From NCBI GenBank assembly GCA_016550425.1, contig JABXGS010000120.1:35343-99342 (forward strand): a stretch of DNA of 64,000 nt, read 5' to 3'. The notes beneath the pieces were generated by a model. The model had not been told where the DNA came from. It searched no databases and saw only the letters and a list, made by a program, of their open reading frames with translations. The position numbers and the translations under genes are program-made. Below are positions 15,960 through 22,991 of this stretch, in pieces. Source of the DNA: an archaeon (lineage in GTDB: Archaea > Asgardarchaeota > Hermodarchaeia > Hermodarchaeales > Hermodarchaeaceae). Each line of letters begins with the position of its first letter. Position 1 is the stretch's first letter.

Positions 15960-16358
15960 TCAATCTGTCTCTTTTTGTTTAGTTTCATCAATACCCATCA
16001 TTTTACGATATCGGGCATATCGCTCTTGGTCCATTCGATCAAAGCGTTTTTTGAATTCCCGTTTTAAAAATGATTGCATAATGAAATAAGTCAAACCGAC
16101 CGTAAAACCAATTCCGATACTAACGAAGACAAAGATAAATGCAAACATCCATATCCCGAGGGCCATGGTATCTAGACCCAACAGACTAAAACCAAAACTA
16201 ACCCCAAACAAGATTATACTCATGATAAATAATCCAATGGCAAAAATAAGGAAATCACGCATGCGTGAACGCCGGGGTTGACTCTCACCTTCGCTTCTTG
16301 GCACCCGTCGAGGAGGACGATAATACTGGGTTGCTAGTGCAGTCACATGACTCACCAA
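15960..16358 (-). CDS. Small two-helix membrane protein, unknown function
   Basis: About 132 residues: an Arg/Pro-rich N-terminal segment of roughly 30 residues, two hydrophobic helices (FLIFAIGLFIMSIILFGVSF and a second around ALGIWMFAFIFVFVSIGIGF), then a strongly basic amphipathic tail (FKKRFDRMDQERYARYRKMM). The basic ends suggest both termini are cytoplasmic. No known family is recognised. The N-terminal start (TTG 16358, or GTG one codon later) is uncertain. Confidence 0.6.
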   Translation of the reverse strand: MVSHVTALATQYYRPPRRVPRSEGESQPRRSRMRDFLIFAIGLFIMSIILFGVSFGFSLLGLDTMALGIWMFAFIFVFVSIGIGFTVGLTYFIMQSFLKREFKKRFDRMDQERYARYRKMMGIDETKQKETD

Positions 16359-16526
16359 AATTTGGTGTGTTCACACGCACGGTGAACGGTTAAAATTATT
16401 TGGGTATCGGATTTATGAAATATTAGCTCCTAGCAAGGAAAAATCTCTGATTTTTCCAATACACGAAAGCCTTTTCTAAAGAAGTATGCTTAAAGGTGCT
16501 TACCTCTTTTCAGGAGGAATTTAATC

Positions 16527-16877
16527 ATGGCTTATGAACACTATGTTAAACTATTGAGCTTCTGGGGTTCAATCATCGCTATAATTATCGCTCTCATTTC
16601 GATTGCATATTATGCGGTTACTCTCGCTATGTGGATCCCTCTTCTGGGGCCATTTTGGCTAATGGCTGCTGGAAGCTTTCTAGCAACAATCGTCTTTGAT
16701 GTGATTGCTTTAATCTGTGCTTTCATCGTTTGGCGCAAGTATGTTCCAATGCTTGACGTAAACTATAATGCTACAGCGATTCCCTTAATCATCTTAGGAA
16801 TCCTCTCATGGGCCGCAGTTGGAGGCTTTCTCATCTTCATTGCGGGTATCCTAGTGTTTCTGGACAAAGAAGGGTAA
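16527..16877 (+). CDS. Small three- to four-helix membrane protein, paralogue A
   Basis: A 116-residue hydrophobic protein with helices around residues 8-30, 38-66 and 82-112, ending FLIFIAGILVFLDKEG. The start ATG 16527 is well set by CAGGAGGAAT just upstream, one of the clearest Shine-Dalgarno sites in the window. It shares length, helix layout and the closing motif (G/A-x-LIVIAxILVxxD) with the next gene, so the two look like a tandem duplication. Function unknown. Confidence 0.7.
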   Translation: MAYEHYVKLLSFWGSIIAIIIALISIAYYAVTLAMWIPLLGPFWLMAAGSFLATIVFDVIALICAFIVWRKYVPMLDVNYNATAIPLIILGILSWAAVGGFLIFIAGILVFLDKEG

Positions 16878-16905
16878 GCATAATTCAGCGGGATCAAAAA
16901 CCATC

Positions 16906-16953
16906 GAGGAACTCAGCCTTTGAAAAGCTAGTTCCTCTCTTCTTTTCTTTTTT
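16906..16953 (+). terminator. Hairpin plus T-rich tract
   Basis: Perfect 8-bp arms GAGGAACT (16906-16913) and AGTTCCTC (16930-16937) are followed by a pyrimidine run rich in T to 16953. It stands just after paralogue A and before paralogue B and looks like a factor-independent terminator. Confidence 0.55.
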
Positions 16954-17020
16954 AAATAACCTCAGAACCGGACAGTATAAGAAAAGTGTGAGGTCTAATT
17001 TATGGATAGAGGTTTGACTT

Positions 17021-17371
17021 ATGGATCTGATTGAAGCGGCGAATCGTTTGTTAAAATTTGGTTCTATTTTGGGAATGGTATTAGGCCTGTTATCAACGCT
17101 GTTTTGGGTATATTTCATTATAATCGGATTAGGTCCGCCCTTCTTTGTGGTGAATCTTTATGAGGTTCTCCTAGCAATCTTTAGCGTTGCTGCTTTACTA
17201 TTATCTTATTTCGTATTGACTCGTTTTCCAGGTAGAATCCGGTTAGATCCCTCTCGTTCAGCTCTTTACCTCGTTGGCATCGGTTTTATTATTGCTATTG
17301 GTTCATGGGGGATTGCAGGATTGCTCATTGTCATTGCAGCAATCTTAGTTCTTATTGATGAAACTAGTTAG
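17021..17371 (+). CDS. Small membrane protein, paralogue B
   Basis: A 116-residue membrane protein with the same length and arrangement as the gene at 16527: a first helix after LKFGSILGMVLGLLS, a second around VLLAIFSVAALLLSYFVL and a third ending GLLIVIAAILVLIDETS. Sequence identity is modest, so the duplication is old. It starts at ATG 17021 and has a hairpin/T-tract before it, so it may have its own promoter. Function unknown. Confidence 0.68.
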   Translation: MDLIEAANRLLKFGSILGMVLGLLSTLFWVYFIIIGLGPPFFVVNLYEVLLAIFSVAALLLSYFVLTRFPGRIRLDPSRSALYLVGIGFIIAIGSWGIAGLLIVIAAILVLIDETS

Positions 17372-17386
17372 ACTTGTTCCTAGTAC

Positions 17387-18475
17387 TTAGATTGTTAGTT
17401 TTTCATCCATAATGACAGCAGTGGGTCCAATGCTCACAATCGCGTCGTTGAGAGAATGACTATATTGGAGGTTACTCCGACTTCGTCCTCCGATGACACT
17501 ATTGTCTCCGAGACCTAGAGTTATAGTCCCTGGAATTAATTCGTCGAGTGCTTCTCCAAGAGGGGTTGAAGCATTGGGATTGATACCAAAGGTCAAGCGC
17601 GTTAAATGATCTTTTTCCCCTGCTCCAGCACGGATTGCGTGGTCAAAAGTTGTTTCTCCTTTTAATGCCCGAAACTCGGTTACTTGTCCTTTAGTGAAAT
17701 CGAGTCTTAAATTTTGGACGGTATCGCCAAGATAAGCACGAGGCCAATTGAAGACAACGGTTCCCTCGGCACTCGATGATTTTACTGGAACTGAAATGGA
17801 TCCCGCCGGTAACTGGGCAAAGACGTTTTTGTTTTTCATATCGGTTTGGTCAATTATGCCGTCATCGATGCGCGGGGCTCCTTCGATTCGAAATCGAAGA
17901 TCTGTTCCTTCACTTGAACTGAGATGAATGTCTCGATGTTTACGCAACAGAGCTTCAATTCGTTGACCTAAGTCAATCATTGCTGATTGATTTCCAGTCA
18001 TACAACGATTATTCTCTTGCATAAGCTTTGAATGAACAATACCATAGGCTTTAGCAGCTTGCTCCGTAAAGCCTGTTGATCGCACATGGAGTGTGCGAAC
18101 CTGATTCATAAACGCGGTACCCAATAATTGAGTGATTTGGCCTGTCAGATGAAGGACTTTTCCTTTATCTGCTGATTTGAATATCCCAGGGTCTCCTGGT
18201 CCTTCGAAAACAACCAATCCATCAGATTTCGCAACTCCTGCAAACCAATGACGCGGTGCCGTTATCACTGCTTCTTGAGGTCCTTTTTTTAGAACATGCG
18301 TTAAGAGATTTTCCGTCATAACGCTTACAATGACACTAGCTCCATGGAGCTGTGCCTGTTGAGCGACCTCCTGTGCGAGGTCTAGCGTATGATCCCAAGT
18401 ATGCACCCAAATACATTCACGATCTCGCACACGAAGTGCATCACGGATAATCTGTCGTGCAAATGACGTGGCCAT
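17387..18475 (-). CDS. M29-like aminopeptidase family protein
   Basis: The 362-residue protein resembles the thermophilic aminopeptidase (M29, AmpS/PepS) superfamily. The C-terminal half has the metal-site context FGINPNASTPLGEALDELIP, a glycine-rich GLGDNSVIGG and a late SLNDAIVSIGP. Members are dimeric metallo-aminopeptidases; related proteins such as NicX are ring-cleaving dioxygenases, so peptidase activity is likely but not proven. The N-terminal half is a Rossmann-like domain. Starts at ATG 18475 and stands alone, convergent with paralogue B. Confidence 0.72.
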   Translation of the reverse strand: MATSFARQIIRDALRVRDRECIWVHTWDHTLDLAQEVAQQAQLHGASVIVSVMTENLLTHVLKKGPQEAVITAPRHWFAGVAKSDGLVVFEGPGDPGIFKSADKGKVLHLTGQITQLLGTAFMNQVRTLHVRSTGFTEQAAKAYGIVHSKLMQENNRCMTGNQSAMIDLGQRIEALLRKHRDIHLSSSEGTDLRFRIEGAPRIDDGIIDQTDMKNKNVFAQLPAGSISVPVKSSSAEGTVVFNWPRAYLGDTVQNLRLDFTKGQVTEFRALKGETTFDHAIRAGAGEKDHLTRLTFGINPNASTPLGEALDELIPGTITLGLGDNSVIGGRSRSNLQYSHSLNDAIVSIGPTAVIMDEKLTI

Positions 18476-18874
18476 TTATATCAACCTCATAAAATACTGC
18501 TACCTGTTCAATGAGAATCAGACTTTATAATGTCTTGCTCAGCCATCAGAAACACACCGTAGTTAGCTGTTTCAGTTTACTCCCTCCCTCTCCTTCTATA
18601 TATGAAATGAAGAATAGATACCACAGCGTGAAGAATCATGACTCGCACCCCTCCACTCAAATCTAAAACGCCCTATTTGAACCCACAAAAGTGGCGGATA
18701 ACTTACTTACCTGATGATTCATCCGTTATCGACTTCGACAACGCATCCTAGTGATCGACCGCTATCTTGAAGCCCTTATTCACAAGGAGGAGCGGGGGAG
18801 CCAGGGGTACATCCTTCAGCACCGTAACAGTTAAAAACAAACTAAATTCCGCTGCAATTGCAGAAGTGACTCTA
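18476..18874. other. Gap of about 400 bases with one possible mini-gene
   Basis: Between the M29-like gene and the next membrane protein there is no long gene. A TATA-like CTATATATG lies near 18596-18604. About 35 bases later ATG 18638 opens a 37-codon frame (MTRTPPLKSKTPYLNPQKW and on to DFDNAS, stop near 18751). It has no recognised family. No tRNA-like or repeat structure was seen. Confidence 0.35.
18638..18751 (+). CDS. Possible 37-residue mini-protein
   Basis: The frame starts at ATG 18638, just downstream of a TATA-like element, and ends at a TAG at about 18749-18751. Composition (Lys/Pro-rich start, acidic end) is not that of random hydrophobic noise, but there is no ribosome site and no family match. 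It may be spurious. Confidence 0.22.
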   Translation: MTRTPPLKSKTPYLNPQKWRITYLPDDSSVIDFDNAS

Positions 18875-19558
18875 ATGCGAGAACCACAACTGCGACACGC
18901 GCTATTAGTGCTTTGTATTTTCATAATCGCGACAAGCACTTCTTCAGTACTTGCACAAAACGGTCAATGGGTATTAATCGGTGAAGACTATTTCACCTAC
19001 ATTGAACCATTATCCGGTCATTCCTCATGGATTTTTAATATCACACATGGACCAAACGATCGGTGGGGCATCAATTGTACAATCAGCGGATTCGGCTTTC
19101 ACCCAGCAACTGTAATCATCTGTGATGAACCAGGTTATCATCAGTGGATTGAAACCGGAAATACCCACCAGTGCCATTTTGTTCAAGCCATCAACTATAG
19201 TTTGCACACCACTGTCGACCTTCCACATCCAAGTCAGTGGTACTTCATCCTCAATAACAGCTGTCCAGTGACTCTCTACTTCTCCTTACGCCTTACCCAC
19301 TACCATTGGGCTACTGGACCCACAATGCCACCACCAAATCCTTTTGAAGGAATCAGTAACCTCTTCGGATATCTAATAATCATTGGTCTCGTCGTCTTCA
19401 TACTAATACCCTGTATTTGCCGAGTCAACTGTTTCAGTTTGTTCCGTTGGCGAAGAAATAAACATCCTCCCAAAAAAATGGAAAATCCCCAGACTATCAT
19501 CGTGGTTATGACCCCTGAACAACTCGAACGGCACGCTGAAGACGACGATTACTATTAA
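18875..19558 (+). CDS. Secreted/membrane-anchored protein with single C-terminal membrane helix
   Basis: A 227-residue protein with a signal peptide (HALLVLCIFIIATSTSSVLAQ), an ectodomain of about 140 residues rich in aromatic residues, His and Cys, a membrane helix (LFGYLIIIGLVVFILIPCIC) and a short basic-then-acidic cytoplasmic tail ending DDDYY. Start is placed at ATG 18875, right before the signal peptide; upstream in-frame residues lack signal-peptide character. No family recognised. It precedes the Ras-like GTPase gene by about 130 bases on the same strand. Confidence 0.65.
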   Translation: MREPQLRHALLVLCIFIIATSTSSVLAQNGQWVLIGEDYFTYIEPLSGHSSWIFNITHGPNDRWGINCTISGFGFHPATVIICDEPGYHQWIETGNTHQCHFVQAINYSLHTTVDLPHPSQWYFILNNSCPVTLYFSLRLTHYHWATGPTMPPPNPFEGISNLFGYLIIIGLVVFILIPCICRVNCFSLFRWRRNKHPPKKMENPQTIIVVMTPEQLERHAEDDDYY

Positions 19559-19685
19559 TTTATGGCTTACTTGGCAAACCTTCGAAGCAAGGAAGTAAAA
19601 CGCAACACCCACCAATCGAGTTAAAAGCCAACATACAAAATAAATACTCAAGGACCTACTGACCCCATACTAGGAGAAACTGCCT

Positions 19686-20723
19686 ATGAGTAAACCCCAA
19701 TTTATTTTCAAAGTCCCCGTAGCCGGAGACGGTGCCGTCGGCAAGACCAGCCTCATCGTCCGGTACACCCAGGGAACTTTTACTGAGACGTACAAAATGA
19801 CTATTGGCACCTCTTTTGCGGTGAAAACAGTTGATTTAGATCAGGTGATAGTGAAGCTGCAAATTTGGGATTTGGCGGGACAACCACATTTTGGAGGGGT
19901 GCGTCCGTTATTTTATCAGGGGTCAACGGGCGTCATTTACGTATTTAGTGTGACGGATCGAGCCTCGTTTGATCATTTGGCGGGTTGGCTTGAGGAGGCG
20001 CGGAAGAATTCAGGGAATATTCCGGGAATCCTGATTGGGAATAAGACTGACTTGATGGATCAACGAGTGGTGTCGCGTGAGGAAGCGGAGGCATTCGCGG
20101 CCCAAGCAAGCTTAAGGTATATTGAGACAAGCGCGAAGATGGATGAAAATGTAGGGGATGCCTTTCATTTAATGGCAGCGACGATTATGGAGACCAAACC
20201 GGAGTATGGCGTCACCTCTGAAGCTCCGGTTAAAGTTGCAGTTCCTGAACCAGAAGCGGAACCAGAGGTTAGTCAGCCAGAAGAGCCACAAGTGACGGCT
20301 TCTGAGGTTGAACCTGAACCGGAAGTTGAACCGATTCCCCTTATCTTAGATGAGTCTGAGGTTCAGAGTCCACCAACACCTGTGCCTGAGCCAGTAGCCC
20401 CTGAACCTGAGGTTATTAAGCCGGTTGAGCCTCCACCGGTAAGTGAATCCGAACCAGTCTCCGTTTCTCCTCCAAGTGAACCCGAGGTGTCATCTGAAGA
20501 TGTCGTTGTGGAAGTGAAATCCACATCTAACCTTGTGGAATTCGTAGGGATTGACCCTCACAGTCTTTCAGAGGAGGATTTTGAGAAAAGATCGATTCAT
20601 GCAATGCAACGGTTAGGCGTAAGTGAAGTAGGAGTGTTGGGGACGTTTCTTCGTAGTTTGATTCGTCAAGGGCAACGGGGTGTTGTGATTGAAAGTTTGG
20701 AGAGTCTCCAGAAAGATCGCTAG
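19686..20723 (+). CDS. Ras-like small GTPase with long Pro/Glu linker and C-terminal helical domain
   Basis: Residues 8-175 are a complete Ras/Rab-type GTPase: G1 GDGAVGKT (14-21), switch I Thr in MTIGTSF (around 39), G3 WDLAGQ (61-66), G4 NKTD (119-122), G5 ETSAK (147-151). The catalytic Gln is present. Residues about 178-290 are a Pro/Glu/Val low-complexity linker with PEPE-type repeats. The last 55 residues (from VEFVGIDPHSLSEEDF) form a predicted helical unit. There is no C-terminal prenylation Cys. Such GTPases are abundant in Asgard archaea; the long tail with an extra domain is unusual. Targets unknown. Confidence 0.88.
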   Translation: MSKPQFIFKVPVAGDGAVGKTSLIVRYTQGTFTETYKMTIGTSFAVKTVDLDQVIVKLQIWDLAGQPHFGGVRPLFYQGSTGVIYVFSVTDRASFDHLAGWLEEARKNSGNIPGILIGNKTDLMDQRVVSREEAEAFAAQASLRYIETSAKMDENVGDAFHLMAATIMETKPEYGVTSEAPVKVAVPEPEAEPEVSQPEEPQVTASEVEPEPEVEPIPLILDESEVQSPPTPVPEPVAPEPEVIKPVEPPPVSESEPVSVSPPSEPEVSSEDVVVEVKSTSNLVEFVGIDPHSLSEEDFEKRSIHAMQRLGVSEVGVLGTFLRSLIRQGQRGVVIESLESLQKDR

Positions 20724-20729
20724 TTTGTA

Positions 20730-21143
20730 TTAACGTCCTTGTTGCCGTGCAGCCATACATGCAATAAAGAGTAGTTGGGCTACGATAATCATTATCGGAT
20801 ATGTTATCGGATCCCAATATCCCGCATCTGCCGTGACAAGGATTAATCCGACCTCATCAACAGCCAATCCAAGGCCTAGTCCAAGGAAAAAGGCGCCAAA
20901 CACCATTGCACCACGACTATCCCAGTAAAGTCCGATGAAACCTCCGAGTGTCATGAGAATGAGACCCCACAGGATATGATGATAGTGATAGATGCCTGTT
21001 TCGATTCCAATACCGGGAGCAACAACGACGGTAATAATACGGGAACCGATAATCGCTAAACAGTACCAAATGAGGACGACCCCCGTAATCTGGGCGATGG
21101 ATGCCGTTTTGATTCGGTCGCTGACTTTTTTACTGCTGCTCAT
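20730..21143 (-). CDS. Four-helix membrane protein with HYHH and DE motifs
   Basis: A 137-residue membrane protein. Conserved-looking polar residues sit inside or next to helices: YHYHHILWG (helix 2 start), then GLGLAVDEVGLIL and DAGYWD. This H-x-H-H ... DE ... YW pattern resembles an uncharacterised membrane family I recall from actinobacteria and could be a metal or heme site. Start is ATG 21143 after TTGGAGGA; a TTG start overlapping that ribosome site is less likely. It converges on the GTPase gene with a six-base gap. Confidence 0.65.
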   Translation of the reverse strand: MSSSKKVSDRIKTASIAQITGVVLIWYCLAIIGSRIITVVVAPGIGIETGIYHYHHILWGLILMTLGGFIGLYWDSRGAMVFGAFFLGLGLGLAVDEVGLILVTADAGYWDPITYPIMIIVAQLLFIACMAARQQGR

Positions 21144-21260
21144 TATGTGGTCCTCCAATGATTAGGATTAGCCTTTGTGTAGTTTCTTTCTTTGATATAA
21201 GCTTAGCTTACCTATTCAGATAATGGCTCTGGCGTATCTAGGGCGAAGCTATTTAGGGAA

Positions 21261-21698
21261 GTGACAGGGTATTTTACGAAATTATTGATTTGGTTGGTTG
21301 TACTAATGTTACTTACTCCGGCTGAATTGGATGCGATTATCACCTTTATCATTAGCATGATTGTTGCCACGATTGCCTTCTATGCTGCAGGTCGCCTCCT
21401 ATCAGGAGTTAATGCAAAATTCACTGATGCTATTTTTGTAGCCTTGCTGGGTTTGTTACTAAAGTTTGGAATCGATTGGACTCTAAGCTTTGTACTTGTA
21501 CCAGGTCTTAATGAGATAGTGATATTTGCTTGGAGCGTTGTGAGTCTATTAGCTACCTTCATTGTGTGGATGCTCTTAGTTCAGCATTTCTTTGATACCA
21601 TGTTCTTCCGTGGACTCACAATCGTCATCATCGGCTTCATCTTGATTCTCATTATCGACTTTGCCATCAACTTTCTGTTTATCCTGTTCTTCCCGTAA
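21261..21698 (+). CDS. Polytopic small membrane protein
   Basis: A 145-residue protein with about five hydrophobic segments and few charged residues; the start is GTG 21261 preceded by AGGGA. The region ends in FAINFLFILFFP. No family is recognised. It is divergent from the four-helix protein. Confidence 0.6.
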   Translation: MTGYFTKLLIWLVVLMLLTPAELDAIITFIISMIVATIAFYAAGRLLSGVNAKFTDAIFVALLGLLLKFGIDWTLSFVLVPGLNEIVIFAWSVVSLLATFIVWMLLVQHFFDTMFFRGLTIVIIGFILILIIDFAINFLFILFFP

Positions 21699-21715
21699 TG
21701 ATTGACGGAATTAGA

Positions 21716-21931
21716 TTAGCGTTTGAATTTATGGGCTTGGTTACTAGCATCTTCGCGTGTATACCTTCCAGAGCAGAAGGACGCTAGAATGAATATGAAT
21801 AGTAAAATGGCGAATCCGATTGCGAATGGAAGAATAACTGGGTTGATTAGTATTAGAATCCAGGTGGCAATTAAGGCTAGGATTATCAAAAATAATGGAC
21901 AAACAATATCGATCCAACGCATGGCAACCAT
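21716..21931 (-). CDS. Two-helix mini membrane protein
   Basis: A 71-residue frame with two clear hydrophobic helices (CPLFLIILALIATWILILI and VILPFAIGFAILLFIFILAS) and a basic tail ending KFKR. This layout is credible for a real small membrane protein, and competing frames over the same bases lack such organisation. It converges on the preceding membrane protein. Function unknown. Confidence 0.5.
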   Translation of the reverse strand: MVAMRWIDIVCPLFLIILALIATWILILINPVILPFAIGFAILLFIFILASFCSGRYTREDASNQAHKFKR

Positions 21932-22057
21932 TGATCATTAATTTCTTGATTCATTTAAGGCTTCAGCCTTTCGGGAATTCTTAGATAAAACAGTACATAT
22001 AGTTAAAAAGTGAATCCTGTATAAAGAAACCAATTCCCAACACTTTATCCACTTTGG

Positions 22058-22771
22058 ATGGATGTGGATTCAGTTATGACGAAACAGCTAACCATGCCGA
22101 TTTATAAGCCCTGGTATCAAGGACCGTTGAAATATACTGATTCAGAAATGATTCAAATTATCTTCACACCCACGAAAGCCTGTTATGAACGAATTCTTCC
22201 TAAGCCCCTTAAACCGGGTCTTTTAGGTGGTGCATATCTTGCACAATTTCGTAATTCTCCTTATGGGGATATATGGGAATCTGCTATTGTTGTCCAGTGT
22301 ACATATGAAGAGTACTTTGGGGTCTATTGCATCACGATGCACACTGATAACATCAAATCAATGGTAGCCCATCGAGAAATCTGGGGTTTTCCTTCAAAAC
22401 CAGCGAAATTCAAGTATTCACGTAAAGAAAATCGGATCAAAGCCCAAGTAATCACAGGAAAAATTCCGCTCATGAAATTTGATATCAAACTTGAGGGACC
22501 AGGAGAATGGATTGACACTGGTGATACAATCAATTTGAAACTAATTCCCGCAGTTGATGGTGAGTCCTATGATGTGCAACACATAACTGCATCAAAACTT
22601 GATTTCGTCATACATGAAGGAATGGCTGGCGAAGGGAAACTTGAACTGAACAACAGCGACGACGATCCGTTAGCCGATTTATTGGAATTCGAAAGTATCG
22701 TTGCAGGAACTTGGTTCAAAGTTGATTTGACTACAAATCTCGGAAAAATCATAGCTGAAGCCAAACTATGA
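22058..22771 (+). CDS. Acetoacetate decarboxylase-like protein
   Basis: The 237-residue protein has the fold signature of the acetoacetate decarboxylase superfamily: an early YKPWYQGPLKYTDSEMIQII segment, LGGAYLAQFR, YEEYFGVYC and the core motif HREIWGFPSKPAKF. In true decarboxylases this motif is GFPKK, where the first Lys forms the Schiff base; here that position is Ser and only the second Lys is kept. It may therefore be a non-decarboxylating family member. Starts at ATG 22058; an ATG seven codons later is possible. Alone in its transcription unit. Confidence 0.8.
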   Translation: MDVDSVMTKQLTMPIYKPWYQGPLKYTDSEMIQIIFTPTKACYERILPKPLKPGLLGGAYLAQFRNSPYGDIWESAIVVQCTYEEYFGVYCITMHTDNIKSMVAHREIWGFPSKPAKFKYSRKENRIKAQVITGKIPLMKFDIKLEGPGEWIDTGDTINLKLIPAVDGESYDVQHITASKLDFVIHEGMAGEGKLELNNSDDDPLADLLEFESIVAGTWFKVDLTTNLGKIIAEAKL

Positions 22772-22991
22772 TTTGGGTTCCATTGATTGGTTATTGACGA
22801 TTATACTCCCAGAAATTTATGGAGTTATAAGCACCTGTATTTAATAATCAGTAGTTCCGCCAGTTGTGTACATCAACTCGATGAAGAAGGCTAGAAATCG
22901 CCATTGCAGAACCTAAGGCATTTAAACAAAAACACAGCTTCGGAACGCCAATCTCAGGGGATAATCCTGTAGTAGCTGGAGGTGTTATTCA

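Noticed and set aside
21723..21941. Forward 72-codon frame over the two-helix mini-protein
   Set aside because: The minus-strand frame shows two clean membrane helices and a basic tail, while this frame is mixed.
22772..22991. Cobalamin riboswitch before the B12-dependent reductase
   Set aside because: I looked for a B12-box-like conserved core and stems and saw none.
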